Below are positions 12,824 through 25,401 of a stretch of DNA of 64,000 nucleotides, piece after piece. Under the pieces are notes generated by a model. The model worked only from the letters and a program-made list of their open reading frames with translations. It searched no databases and was not told the DNA's origin. The position numbers and the translations under genes were made by a program. Each line of letters starts with the position of its first letter. Within the stretch, counting starts at the first letter, position 1. Origin of the DNA: Epiperipatus broadwayi (lineage: Eukaryota; Onychophora; Udeonychophora; Euonychophora; Peripatidae); assembly GCA_028023455.1 (NCBI GenBank), contig JAQFVV010000032.1, forward strand, positions 2,418,001 through 2,482,000, given 5' to 3'.

Positions 12824-14062
12824 GGTACTTTAGTATTAAAGGGGAAATAGAAGTCCTTTTCACACCTACAATATACCACAACGACATCAAATTGAAAGAA
12901 AATAAATCCTGCGAGTATACGTGTAGAAACATGTTACTTCGACAATTTCAATCTCATAATTAATATGCATTTTTTTTTGTGGTTTTTGTTTCTTTTTTTT
13001 GGGGGGGGGGGGGATTAATTTGTTTATAACAAAAGAATACATTCATTAGTATTTCTGTTGAAAATCCCAGTCCACGTGGAAATGTGTTTTTCTAAATCAA
13101 CTAAATCCGATTTTTTTGTCTCATAATTAATATGTATTTTTTTTTTTTATGGTTTTTGTTCCATTTTAATATGTATTTTTTTTTTGGTGTTTTTTGTCCC
13201 ATTTTTTTGGGTTTAATTTGTTTATAAAAAAAAATTAGTTAATTAGCATTTCTGTTGAAAATCCGAGCATACTCTGCAATCGTGTGCTACATTTTCGGAT
13301 AGAAAATTTTTAGTACAGACCTCCATTTTCTGTGGTAATATTAAATTTTTTGTTTCAAGGCGACAATTTCTGTTATATATTACACAATAAATATCATATG
13401 AATATATTTAATGTGTTTTTATAAATATTATTTACTGTTTGTTTAGTAATAATTTTTTGTGTAATGGCATCATTTCATTAAGATCACAAATCACTTTTTT
13501 TTTTGATTGGGAATGTCGTTCTTAAAAGTTGTTAGTGTGAAAATCTTTTTATAAATATTATTTAAAAACTAAAATCATTTATTGTTTGTTTAGTGCGTAT
13601 TTAAACTAACAATTTTTTTGTGTAAAGCTGTCATATCATTAAGATCAGAAATCACATTTTTTTTTTTTTGATTTCAAATGTTTTTAAAAGTTGTTAGTAT
13701 CCAAGTCGTACATATTTGAATGTCTTGTTTAAAATTAACATTTCTTACTGAAAATGATAAATATATTATGTTTTTACTTTTATTTATTTTTAGTACTGCA
13801 ACACGGAGTATGTATTAGACCTACTGTGCTGGTTCACATTCGTCTCAACCTCCTGATAACTTTGTAAATCTTGCTAAAATATCATTTAAAAGATCTGTGT
13901 ACACATTTTTTGTTTTTGCCAAAAAGTTGTTTACAAGATCCGTGTACACGTTATTTTGGTCAGATCTCAAGATTACAAGGTTATCAGTGGATTGATATGA
14001 ATGTGAACAAGTGCAGTAGAACTAATATATGCTCTGTGTTATAGCTTTAATACTAAAGTATC
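12824..14062. mobile_element. Non-autonomous DNA transposon with 8-bp target duplication
   Basis: The 8-bp direct repeat TTGAATCC stands at 12816-12823 and 14063-14070. Just inside are 18-bp inverted ends: GGTACTTTAGTATTAAAG on the left, and on the right, read inward, the same apart from a GA start. The 1239-bp interior has no transposase. It contains two diverged tandem pairs (about 12950-13080 with 13120-13265, and 13421-13546 with 13547-13704), a run of 13 G at 13001-13013, and a palindrome at about 13801-14042. An 8-bp duplication fits the hAT or Merlin superfamilies; the GG end leans towards Merlin, but this is inference. Confidence 0.7.
13801..14042. repeat. Inverted repeat inside the 12.8-14.1 kb element
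   Basis: The arms at about 13801-13873 and 13970-14042 are diverged reverse complements: GTTCACATTC on the left faces GAATGTGAAC on the right, and CTGATAACTTTGTAAATCTTG faces a near-complement. The spacer of about 95 bases itself repeats RATCYGTGTACAC twice. A transcript would form a long hairpin. Confidence 0.7.
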
Positions 14063-14070
14063 TTGAATCC

Positions 14071-15399
14071 TAATGAGGTAAAAACTTTCAATATTTCATA
14101 ATGTCTTTATGCACTAAAGTTATTTAAAGTTTACAATATAATTATGAATATCAGATATTAGAGCAAAATGTATTAAAGAGATGGCTGCCACTGTTAAACT
14201 GTCCCTCCTCCATGCTCATAACACAGTAAAGTATATTATACTTCTTTCTATTACCTACAAAATATTTTAATCTAATCAACTGTATGTACTAAAATTCATC
14301 TTACTACCATCATAATTAAATATTTTCTAAAAAAACTGATAATCAAGTATAATGGTTATGGCTCTGGATGAATTTTATAAAAAATATGTAATTAGTAACT
14401 ATAATTTACAATTTATTACATCAAAATTAGTCTGATAGGAGACATAATATAGTGATAATAATTAAAAAATTATCCTGATAAAGCCATAAAATACTGATAA
14501 TGATTAGAAATCATGTTTCTCTTGTTGTAAATGAAATAACTGCATTATCTTCTGCTGAAAGTTAATTATCTTTATTTAAAAATTTTAAATAATTTCTGAA
14601 TGATTCACTAACAATACCCATAAAATTCACTTTCATTAAAAACAAAATGCTGAAATGAATATACTATTATTGTAAAATTATTAAAGTAATCTGAATATTA
14701 TTTAATATATAACAATGCTTGGCAGCACAAATATAAATGTATAAAATTTTATTAAAAAATTGAAATGTTTAATAATAATTAAAATTTTGTATGAATAACT
14801 GAAATGGCTTTAAAATGTTTTGCAGTGATATCCAAACCAGTTTATGCTTATTAATTCAATGCAATATTCAAAATAAAAAAATTATAAAGAATGTTACATA
14901 TTTCACTTCTCTATAAAAATTAACAATACTAGTTTTAAAAAAAGGTTAAAAATATTTCTGCATTATTTAAGGATAGAAAAAACATACTTTTATTTTTGTG
15001 TAAGTTTAAATAATTACCACCTTAGTGCAGTGCTCTTTTATGTTCAAGAATTAACATCAGTTAAATTTTAAATAATTTCAGATTTACAGAAGCATATTAT
15101 AAAATAATGAAACTCTTTACATCATTAATAATAATAATGACAGTTATTTGCTTGAGATCATGTGACTTTCATCAATGAATAATCTAAAAGCAATAAATTT
15201 TCAAATACAACCAGTTTTCTATCAACTTCTAGGCCTAATATTATTTGATTATTGATAAAAATATATAAATATTAGCTGCCTGAGATTAAAATAAAAGATT
15301 TATAAAAATATTCTTCATAGATATGACAGCATCACACACATATATAAGTAATACATTTACGTACAACTATTAATATGTTGAATTAAATATTTCCATAGA
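14071..15399. other. A+T-rich non-coding stretch
   Basis: No open frame of note and no recognisable repeat or RNA gene; scattered oligo(A) and TA tracts only. Confidence 0.5.
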
Positions 15400-15404
15400 T
15401 TATT

Positions 15405-15590
15405 ATTGTAATCAAGAATAGAATTGAAGAGATTATATCCATGTAAACAGATTTTTTTAGCTTTTGATGTTGCTAAAAAACTATCAATTAGAGGTAATTG
15501 ATAGTTTCTTAGAAACTTCAAAAATTAAAAAAAAAGTTTTCTGTTTACATAAATATAATCTCCTCATTCTATTCTTTATTATAAATATTA
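15405..15590. repeat. Small hairpin (MITE-like) element
   Basis: Left arm AAGAATAGAATTGAAGAG and GATTATATCCATGTAAACAG (15414-15450) faces a near-perfect complement at 15542-15576. The inner arms AACTATCAATTA and TAATTGATAGTT (15480-15505) close the hairpin. The total fold-back is about 180 bases with no coding capacity. Ends and target duplication are not clear. Confidence 0.6.
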
Positions 15591-16898
15591 ATATAACTTT
15601 TTAATAGTCCGAATTAGAAGAAATAATGCTAAAGTACTGAAAATCCCCAGTGAGCTATAAGTAAACTGTGAAACATAAAATGTAGAATGAGCCCACCTAC
15701 ACTTTAGCTTTCATTATATATAAGTATACTATTTAATAACTTACACACAGAGCATGATTTATATATACTGATGTAATTTCATGCCAACTATAGTTTGCTG
15801 GTGTTTTTTCAGTACTTCCACAATATTTTAATATTAACTGTTATGAAAAATATAAAAAGAATATCAATAATGCTGAATTAAAGCCTAATATTAACAATAA
15901 ATTAAAAACACATTATTTTACAAGAATGTTTTCAGCTAAAGAGATCTTAATTAGTCATCTTCAGCTAAACTTTTTTTTTTTAAATTTATAATTAATAATT
16001 TATTATTAATATTTATATTTTTTACACATTCATAAGATTACATACTTAAATGCGAAAGCATGTAACATATATAAAATATAAGCATGAGTTCATGCATGTG
16101 TAAACAAATTAAGATTATAGATACTCTATAAAGATACCAATTATAAAAAAAAAAAGGAGCACAAAAAAATTTAAAAAAAATTTCTTTTGAAGAAGAGTTC
16201 TGGATTACTCGATGGTACAAACTTAGATAAGAATGGATAAAATTTAAATAAATAAGATTTCTGATGGATAAGAGACATCTGATAACTTAACTAACATTGA
16301 AACAGTAAGATTTGCATTCGAATCTTAAGTTTTACCTTTTTCTATCATGTCTCACCCACCACCTTTATTCTACCTAAATTTAAACTCTTTGGTATTGAAT
16401 TGCGTGTGTAGCGATATTAAAATATATATAAATATCTGTAAAAGTCAGCGTAAACGCACACATACTTCGATAACAAATTTAAAACAATAAATAAAATAAT
16501 TTTAAATTTCTCTTTTAGTTATATAATGTTGATATAACTTTAGCTATTTATTTTAAAGTATAAACTTTTGTTAATATATTGCTGTTTTAAAAATCGTATT
16601 TTAAATAATAATTTTGAAATTAGATTTTAATTCAAAGAAAAGTAAAAATCAATTATAAATCCCTTTGTACTTGAAATTTGGCAAGTCATGGTCGGTGAGA
16701 GATATGATAGATTAATTAGAAAAATTCCCTAAAAGTTTCAATTAATAAAATGTAAAAAGGTAAAATAAACCTAAACAATAGAACTATAGCTTTCTGAATT
16801 AATTAAAATCTAAAAACTCTTGTTAATGCATTGATTCTCCTCGGGGCAAATGAATGGAGCTAAAAATAAACTAGAACAAAAGTACAAAGATAAGATAA
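15591..16898. other. Non-coding stretch with one tRNA-like B box
   Basis: Mostly anonymous A+T-rich DNA. At 16306-16322, GATTTGCATTCGAATC resembles a pol III B box, but no convincing A box or cloverleaf precedes it. A 60-codon minus-strand frame at 16038-16220 lies over T/A runs and is not supported. Confidence 0.4.
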
Positions 16899-17338
16899 AT
16901 GTAATATTTAAACAGCATTAAACTGTTGCACATGCGCTTTGGATTTTAACTATAAAATGAATGAATACTAACACTTCAAACACATGATAAAGTCTTTGGA
17001 AAAGATAGAACGGCATCTATCTTTTCGAACCCAAACGCTTTTGTATGGGTGAATCTTAAGTGTTTGAAAGTGAAAGCATGAAGATATTAGATAATCACTT
17101 TAAATTACTTTTACATGCTTGAATGAATGACACTAGTGAAATTTACTAGAATTTACGATACGTCATTCCTATTTGAAATTAAATGTATGTAAATAAGTCA
17201 ATTATTTTATATAGCGCGATGTTTATAAACTGTAATATTTAAACAGCATTAAACTGTTGCACATGCGCTTTAGATTTTAACTATAAAATGAATGAATACT
17301 AACACTTCAAACACATGATAAAGTCTTTGGAAAAGATA
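16899..17338. repeat. Pair of 107-bp direct repeats with unique spacer
   Basis: The segments 16899-17005 and 17231-17337 are nearly identical (one substitution seen, G to A in GCGCTTTGG), starting GTAATATTTAAACAGC and ending GTCTTTGGAAAAGATA. Between them lie about 225 bases including an inverted echo of ACACTTCAAACAC (GTGTTTGAAAGTG near 17060). AGATAAGATAAA occurs just outside both copies (16890 and 17336), possibly a target duplication. This could be a tiny LTR-type (TRIM-like) element or a local duplication. Confidence 0.65.
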
Positions 17339-17367
17339 AGATAAAGAAAAAGAGGACATTTTTTTTC

Positions 17368-17667
17368 TCAAAACTTTATTATTGGACTTTGTGCTGTGTT
17401 CTGGTTAGTTGAGAGAAATATAGATCTTAAACTTTTTCGTCCAGAATAAGATGACCGAGTAGAAAGCGCCCAGACTATTCTTCCCCCGAAGATGATAGAT
17501 CCGAGGCCCGAATCTCCACATGTGCCCTTCACAAATTTAAAATATGAGAATCTGCTGCCCAAATAATCGGAAAGCTGCTGCTGATATTGAAATGAATCAA
17601 TAACCTGAGAGCTGGAAAGAAATGCTGCTGTTAAACTCACGAACAATTGCCACTGACCATGAAACAT
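17368..17667 (-). CDS. Hypothetical 99-residue protein, possibly secreted
   Basis: A 99-codon minus-strand frame in a local block of higher G+C (about 45%). It begins MFHGQWQLFVSLTAAFLSSS, which has the shape of a signal peptide: short start, then a hydrophobic core LFVSLTAAFL and small residues. The mature part has a single cysteine (GTCGDSG) and one dibasic-like SGRKS, so a neuropeptide precursor is conceivable but not shown. An AATAAAG overlaps the 3' end of the frame at 17372-17378, which would suit a transcript end. No family was recognised. The strand is uncertain because the whole G+C block could be a transposon remnant. Codon content is less A+T-biased than in its neighbours. Confidence 0.25.
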   Translation of the reverse strand: MFHGQWQLFVSLTAAFLSSSQVIDSFQYQQQLSDYLGSRFSYFKFVKGTCGDSGLGSIIFGGRIVWALSTRSSYSGRKSLRSIFLSTNQNTAQSPIIKF

Positions 17668-20330
17668 GAAAAGCTTCTTATAAAACAGGTACCTGTACCC
17701 AAGGCATAAATTCTATCCATAAACTATAGCTCAATCTATATAAATTGTTCATTGGTAAATTTAATTGTAAATCTATTATGTAATTTCTTTTAATAATCTA
17801 GCTTACCTAACTCTGTCTATCTCTTGGCTACATATTTCTACTTTTACAATTTATTATTTAACAATATCATGCCAATAAGATTTCCGACCGGGCCTCGCCA
17901 AATTTTAAATATCAATTATAATTACAATGGTTGCCATCTTGTGTGACAAACAAATCTTAAAATTCTTTTATATACTTCTGTTGGCGGGTCTGCTCGGAAA
18001 TCACCATAATTCCTTAATAAATAAATACATTATTACATGAAATAGTGGATGCATGTCCAGAAAATCCAATGATTAACATTTACTTATATTAGATTATTTT
18101 GTTTCAATTATTTTCATGTTAATCGACACACATTCATTGCTTCACTTATTGTAATGCAGGAGTCTACTACATGACTAGTGGCAGACATATTAGTTCTTAG
18201 AGTAACCACCCTAATTTATAATTACCTTTAAACTTGTTTTTTTTTTATATATTTTAAATAATAAAGTCATTATTCGTTAAACCCTTTAATTGCATTTCTT
18301 TGAGAGCAAAATACGTTCTTTATTAAATGTTGGTAATGTGGGACTGAGTCATAAATTTTATATTCAATCCGAACCTATTATGTTAGTTATACATGTGTTA
18401 CAGTTTAAAGATGCGATAATCCATCTTCGAGCCTTGGATACTCCAGATCATACAGTATTTACTGAATCCTAGTCATCCTACACAAGGGGACATAATGAAT
18501 GTTCTCGTAGGGTTTGACGCCCATCACGCAGTCAGGAAGTAAGTGTGGCACGAACCCATTGCACCTGATTATGCTTATGTGACATCTTATCTTTGGGCCC
18601 ATGGCAAACGCCAGCAAGTTGTTTTAAACTCATTCATTGGCTTCGCAGTTTTAATGTACTGCCACACTCGCATCGCAGTTCTAGATGTACCACGTGTTTC
18701 TCTATTATTAATTTTATTATCCCAAGTATGACTTCGTCTCTGCATTATTTGACATAAACTCACTCTCAAATCAATGTTTGCCCATAATTTAATTCCTCAT
18801 AAATATCTTATTTGATTAAATAAAATATATGTCCGCAGCTGCTATTATCATTTCTAATTTAGACTCATTCACTGCAAAGCTATTAAATCCCTGATGGCAT
18901 GATTTTGGAATACTTGCTCAAAAATTCAGGTAGCTAGATTATGTCAGTCAAATAATTGTACTCTTTGTAAATATAAAACAGTATCGGAAGAATAATGCTG
19001 CTATTGGAATTTTAATATAATTATGTTTTCTTCAAATAATTTTAATCTTAAATGTTATAATTAAATAATTTCAAACCATACGTCTGCCATCATATATTCA
19101 TTTATTTGATACATATTCAATATACTATCTTCTCGATTATAAAATATAAATGTCTAATATTAATATTATATATAGCTAACTCGAAAATAAAGTCTTGAGT
19201 CTCTCGCATTACCCTGATCCCCATGCCTAAAGAAATGTTTACTACTGTGGCATCAGATGCGAGGAACCGATAAACCATGTTCGAACTCAGTAATACTGGT
19301 AGCTTCACTACCCATGTGCTGCTTTTCAGTGTGGTGGTCGAATTCTGCGCTATGTTAATGAAGCATACGAATCTGACTGTTACAACATCATACAAAAAAA
19401 AACAAAAGGGCAAACAAAAGGGTTTTTTTACAGATAAAATACAATATACCCATGATTATTTTTAAAACACAAATTAAAACATTTCACATATTAGCAAACA
19501 CATAGTTTATGATACCAGAAGTAATGTCCCAACAAGATCAATAAAAAATTAACACAAAAGTTTAGAATTTTTAATTCTCTCTGCATACTAACAAAAGCTG
19601 ATTATTCAATTAGGATCAGCTCTATTGTGAGTCTTAAGCATGAAATGGATGCTAATTTTGACACTCCATTTTGGACAAATTAATTGAAAAGATTTTTTTT
19701 GGATTAGGAAGACTAGCAGTCTACAGCTTCATAAACAAAACTTTTAAAAATCTATTGCATAACTTGCTCTGCATAGATTCTGTTTTTAAAATTTTTTAAC
19801 ATCTAACACAATTTTGTGGCAAAATAAAAAACGCTAAATATAGGACTCTTGTAAGACAATATATTTTTAATCTATCTACCCACTACATATTAATTTATAT
19901 AATCTTAAAATTGCATTTATTATAAAAAATACTTAAATAAATAATTAAAAAATGCTATTTATAAAAATCTAAGATTTGGGATTGAAACAACATATTTCAG
20001 ATAGTTGAGAAATTCCAAAAAAACTTGGGATTTTTTTTTCAGGAAAATAATCCGATAACCATCCAGTTATTAATTGATAAATGATACACAGCTATTCTTA
20101 GCTAGAATTTAAATAAGAATAAAAACTGACAAAATTATTACCATGCTGCAATTGATTAAATGTTTTCCTCACTATTTTTTGTAAGAATAGAATTTTTGTC
20201 TTGCAACAGATTAGTTAAAGGCTGTTTTATCTATGACATTAAATTAAAAGTTATATTGTACTTAAACAAATCTTATATGTTCTTAAATTAAAATTTGGAA
20301 TATCAAAAATGTCAATTTTGAGTAATAATA
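17668..20330. other. Anonymous region with higher-G+C patches
   Basis: Patches at about 18470-18770 and 19190-19400 have near-average G+C and short open frames in both directions (for example 18290-18472 and 18543-18731 forward, 18587-18769 and 19117-19413 reverse). None shows a motif, a start context or splice sites I can defend. They may be remnants of an unidentified transposon. Confidence 0.35.
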
Positions 20331-21340
20331 GTTTTTCAAGATAGCATTTTCAATGTAAAGTGCACAAAAATGAAAATTAAATCTCAGCCTGTAATAAATA
20401 AAAGACAATCTGGATATATATTGTGCCCTTTTGTATGGGTCACCATTTAAGTTTTGTGCTAATCTAGTAGAAAATTTTAAATTTAAGAAGTATTTTAAAA
20501 GTGTGATGTTGACTTTGCTTGTGGTAATGTTACCATAAGTTTAATTAAAGCAATCTATGAGTATTTGATATGTGAATTGTGTTGATATTGAGAAGATATT
20601 TAAAAATGATGATGATTATGATGTAATACTGCATTAATAAATTTAATGACAAATGTTTGAAGCTAAAGTATTTAAAAGACAAGTTAAAATTAGACCAAGA
20701 TATTTATTTAGTTTAAAATATGTGTTAAAAGTGAATAGAAATATTTTAAATTATAAGTACTCAAATTGAGATTAATATTTGATTTTAATCATATCAAATA
20801 ATTATTCTAAAATCTGATGTAATATCTTATTTATTTTAAAAATAAGTATTTATTTTAAAAAAAGCAATTGTTAAGTTATTTTTAGATTATGGGAAGCGTT
20901 TCTTGTATTGTAAAGACAGATGTTAATTAGAGATATACACACATGCTTGGAAGCTTTCTCATAAAGTTGCAAAACTATTTTAAAATTATGTTGTGAAATT
21001 TATAAATAATACGTGAGTTATCACGAGATAAAATAAAAGATATTAATGTAGAATATTAAATCTGATTTTTAAAAATATTGTCTTAAAAATGTAACGTATT
21101 TAAAAAGATTTAATTTATTTTAAATGATCTTATAAAAGTTAAGATTTAAATCAAGTAAGAAAGAATATTTTAAAAAATGTTTAATAGATTTGAATAAACG
21201 ATAAAATTATTTTTAAAGTGTGATTATATTAAATATTAAATAAGTCATGATTTTATTTCTAATAGTGTGTTAGTAAATATGTAAATAAGCTAGAAAGTTT
21301 GATTGTTTAAATGTACCAATCAGATAAGGAGTTTCTGCTA
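20331..21340. other. A+T-rich stretch before a TATA box
   Basis: Dense TATTTAAA and TTTTAAA motifs, no coding sequence. It could be the U3-like part of an unidentified long terminal repeat, given the promoter just downstream, but no matching second repeat exists in the window. Confidence 0.3.
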
Positions 21341-21341
21341 G

Positions 21342-21348
21342 TATAAAA
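21342..21348 (+). promoter_or_regulatory. Strong TATA box
   Basis: GTATAAAAGC is a textbook pol II TATA box, with CCAATCAG (a CCAAT-like motif) at 21316-21323. About 30 bases downstream lies TTGTTGAGGGGGGCTC. A first short frame of 58 codons begins at ATG 21578 (METSRIVEIY). Promoter strength is inferred from sequence only. Confidence 0.5.
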
Positions 21349-23751
21349 GCTGGATTCAATTGTTGAGGGGGGCTCTCTGTAATTAAATTTCTAAGTTAAT
21401 CGTGCTATTGAGAAAATAGCTAAGTAAATTTAAAAACGCTCTTAAAATCAGTGTTAAAATCATAAGAGTGTTATTGTATATAATTTTATAATTTTTAAAT
21501 GATAAGTATGCAGTAGAAACTTAATAATTCCCTATTGGTCTTCTCAATATCGAAGCTCAATTTACGTACGAATAATCATGGAAACATCACGTATCGTAGA
21601 AATATATCAGAAACTTTACGCTAGAAAAATAACAGACGCTGGATTAGTATATAAAACCATGAGATGGAGAAAAGTAGTATTTTGGACTATAAATAGTATT
21701 AAAAAGTTTAAATTACTATTGTCTATTATAAATAGATATTTAAAAGAAATATGAATACTTTTATAGAAAGAAAGTATTTTTGTAGATTTTTAAAAAAATA
21801 AAATGTATATCTTAAGTAAAGATATAAGAAGTAGTAATTTAATAAATACATGCCTTGTTAAGTCTTTGTGCTTAAAAGACTAAATATTGACGATTTGAAA
21901 AGGCAAATAGATTATAAAAATGATTATTTAAAATCGTAATATAATAAAATTATTATATTGAAGTAATCTAAAACGCTGGACGTTATAGATGGAAAAATAG
22001 ATTCTTACCTAGATATATTGTTTTGAAAAATGCGCAAGTAATACATGGACGTCCAAACCAAGCAAGCCAAGTTGATTAAAATAATTTAATGAAAATAATA
22101 TACAAACTATAAATTAGTTTAGAAATAATAACTTTAAAGATAATATTTTATGAAGAACTGGATTCAGAAAGAACTTATAAACTATTTTTTAATTTTTATT
22201 TTTGTTTTCTTATGGGAACTTATTATTTTTTAAAAAAAAACGTTATCATTTTTATATAAACTTTCAAGAAACACGTGATACAACGGAACAGGAAATAGTG
22301 TTCTATTGACTTTATACGTAGGATATTTGTTAGAACTTTTATGGTAGAACACAAGTCGTCGCTGGAAATACGTAATATGAACTTTTATTTTATTTATTTT
22401 CTATAAAATTTAAAATATTATTAAACTATTAAAAGTAGGTTAGGTACATTTATTAAATAATAACTTAAAAATAATATAATAATTAATTACATAAATTTAT
22501 TTTTTATAATTAATATAACACAGAATATTCTAATGAATGTTTATGAGTATAAATGTGAATGATTTTATTTTATGAAGCTGCAAATTCCGAAGAATACTGG
22601 ATAGCAGATTGGACATTATTATTATTATGGTAAAAACATTGTATAATGATTTTGATGAATTTAATATTTTTTTTTTTTTTTAGATCAACCAAATATTATG
22701 TTTTGTGGAATGAGTGTATAGATATTTTAAGAAAACACATACATTATATTGGCAACGAACTTTATTAAAATATGCATAAGTTTTAATCTATAATATCAAC
22801 ATGATACAACATTACGTAAGAAGCTTAGAAATAATTATATGATTCTTTCATAAATAAATTTTGATATTTTATTATGTTATAGTATTAGAATTATGTTTAT
22901 TCTTTATTTAGGTAATTATTTTATTATTTGCAAGATAAGAATAGATTTGAAAAGACTCTATTTTTGTATTTTGTTTTATTAAATAAGTTAAGTTACGTTT
23001 AGGTAGAAGCTTATATTTAGATTGAAAAGTTTACCAAGTATAAACGATGTAATATAGGTAATTTGGATAACGAATATTTTGTTTGAAGTTGATGTTTGTT
23101 TTTCCGGAAATTTGAGATAAGTTTAGAAGATAGTTTTATAGATAGAAAATTTATTAGAAAGGATTAAAATAGAACATAAAGTAAAGTAATGATTTTTTTT
23201 TTTTACATAGAAAAGAATCATAGAATTTATCTAAGGTAATGCTTTATGAATTTGAAATTGATAAATGATTTAAATAATAGTTTTGAACAGTACAGAGATG
23301 TAATGCATATTTGATAAAACATATAACAGGAATTACATTAAGTAAAGTATAATTACAGTCAATTATTTGTTTTACATTACAAAGATACATTAATTTTATA
23401 AAGCTATTAAGCAATGCTAATAATAAAGTAGATATATGATGATACATTATAAATGGTAATACTTAATTAATGTAATTATTTAATAGGTAGAGCTACATTA
23501 TGTACACATACTACATAAATAGTCTTGACATATATTGTTATTTGTAGTAATTAAAGTACACTGCTATTTATTTTAAAAAAATCTAAGTTTTTAAAAAACA
23601 CACTGTAATATTATAATATGGCATTTGAAAGAATGTATAATTGCTTATGAAGTACATGATTTAATAACAGTGTAAACAGATTGTATTATTATTTTCTTGC
23701 TTAGTTCAGTTTATATTTGTTTTCTTAAATTCTAAAATTGTAAATAGTGTA
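21349..23751 (+). other. Possible transcript body between TATA box and poly(A) signals
   Basis: About 2.4 kb without a long reading frame. The first short frame (21578 on) is 58 codons. The block is bounded by a strong TATA box upstream and tandem AATAAA signals downstream, so it could be a non-coding transcript or the body of an old LTR or gag region. No retroelement protein could be read. Confidence 0.25.
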
Positions 23752-23783
23752 AATAAATTTTATTTGAAGTTATTGTAAATAAA
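23752..23783 (+). terminator. Tandem polyadenylation signals
   Basis: AATAAA at 23752-23757 and 23778-23783 is followed by the GT/T-rich stretch GTGTGTCGAGTTTTC at about 23804. This is the layout of a cleavage/polyadenylation site for a plus-strand transcript. In such A+T-rich DNA single AATAAA motifs are common; the tandem arrangement plus the downstream element is what makes this one notable. Confidence 0.4.
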
Positions 23784-24701
23784 CTTGTTAATTTGTTTTA
23801 AAAGTGTGTCGAGTTTTCATTATTTTTCACCACAGCATTTTGACCTCAGATGATTTGAAATAAACATAATATTTGCACAAAATGAATTTGTTATTATTAT
23901 TTAGAATTGAATATCATATTTGCTTAACATTATTTTATAAGAATTGATTGACATGAACATAAATATTACAATGGTCATAAAATGATTATAATGCACATTA
24001 TAAGAATACAATATTGTTTATTGCCACAGATTATTAAGTATAAGATTTTGATCTATTCCAAAATTAAGATACCATATGAAATAAAAGATATACATATGAT
24101 TGTTTGTTCATTTAATGATTAATTATATCATAGAAATAGATGAGATTAAATTACACTCTAAGATTAGTATTATTTATTATTATTTAAATAAGTTAGGTGT
24201 ATTTAAGTTTGATATAAAATCCCACATCATACTTATTTACATGAGTTATTATTATTTTAAAACATCTTAGAAGAACCTGAGATTATTTAATTATATTTTT
24301 AAGTTAGAAGATTAGTATTTATTTTAGTATTGTTAAAGATAATTTATTTTATTTAAAAGTCATAAGAATGCTATAGATGTAGTGGTAAGATAATAAGGTA
24401 GTGGTAGTATTCTTATGCCATTGAGACAGTATCTTGGGAGATATTGACTCAGTGTAAATCTGCTTATTACTTTGTAACTTTACTTCGCAGTCTCATAATT
24501 TTATTAAATACTTATTTAATTAGTATAATCTAAAACTATATTGATTTTGATAATTGATAATAAATTTAATTAAGATATGATAATATAAAAGTATATTAAA
24601 GATAGATATGCAAATTTTAATTAAGCATAATAATGTAACTGAGCTAGTTGTATTTTAAACTATTTTATATATCAAGAAGTAAGGGTACAATATATATTCA
24701 T
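23784..24701. other. A+T-rich non-coding stretch
   Basis: No coding sequence, inverted repeat or RNA gene was recognised. Confidence 0.5.
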
Positions 24702-25010
24702 AGTATTATTTCCAGAACTTCCGTGAGGTAAAAATATAGTAGCTAAATAGCTGATGTTTCAGTACAATAACAAGTACTTTCCTCAGAGCTTTTTCTTTCT
24801 CAAATCATAAAAATGTAGGTGGTGAGATTTAAAATAGTTATTTTTTCCCTTTGTTATTTTCTTCTCATTCTCAAATCCTACTGGTTGAGAAGTTTTAAAA
24901 AAATATTTTATCTTCAAATAGCTTTTCCCAAATATTGTTAATTTTCTTAAATTCACATTTTTCTTTTATGCACATCATAATGATTTGATAACAGTATCAT
25001 TAACCGTTTC
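24702..25010 (-). mobile_element. Penelope-like element 3' terminal fragment
   Basis: Matches the reverse-complemented 3' part of the Penelope-like element near 37 kb and the inverted piece at 36538-36790. Shared landmarks are AGTATTATTTCCAG at the left end, AACAAGTACTTTCCTCAG and GGTTGAGAAGTTTTAAAAAA. Only the 3' end is present, as expected for 5'-truncated retroelement insertion. Confidence 0.65.
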
Positions 25011-25043
25011 CTACTTTGCTATTCTGATGTTTTTCTTTCTCAC

Positions 25044-25401
25044 ATGTCAACGTAAAATATATGATAAAATAATTATTACTTATCAGAAAATAACAAATTT
25101 TAAATGTTCAACATTGTTTCTATAAATATTAAAAAAATGAGGATGTAATCAAAAGAAAGACTTTATACATCATTGTTTCTAGAAAAATTATTTTCAGTTT
25201 ATGTCAATGTAAAATATATGATAAAATGATTACTATTTATCAGAAAATAATAAATTTGACTTCCTTTGATAGATATTTTTGTTTACTACTGAAATAAATT
25301 TTAAATGTTCACAATTTGTTTCTGTGAATATTAAAAAAGTGAGATGGTAATCAAAACAAAGACGTTACACATCATTTGTTTCTAGAAAGATTATTTTCAG
25401 T
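25044..25401. repeat. Diverged tandem duplication
   Basis: Two copies (about 25044-25199 and 25200-25401) both start TGTCAAYGTAAAATATATGA and end TTATTTTCAGTTTA. The second carries about 45 extra bases in the middle. They belong to the larger repeat that follows. Confidence 0.6.

Noticed and set aside
13001-13013. G-quadruplex at the 13-G run
   Set aside because: A single uninterrupted G run after a T run is a homopolymer tract; slippage is the simpler explanation.
16262-16335. tRNA gene or SINE around GCATTCGAATC
   Set aside because: The B-box-like string lacks a convincing A box, acceptor stem or anticodon arm.
20343-23858. AGCATTTT direct repeat as an 8-bp target duplication of a 3.5-kb element
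   Set aside because: The proposed ends are not inverted repeats of each other, and an 8-base A+T-rich match is expected by chance.
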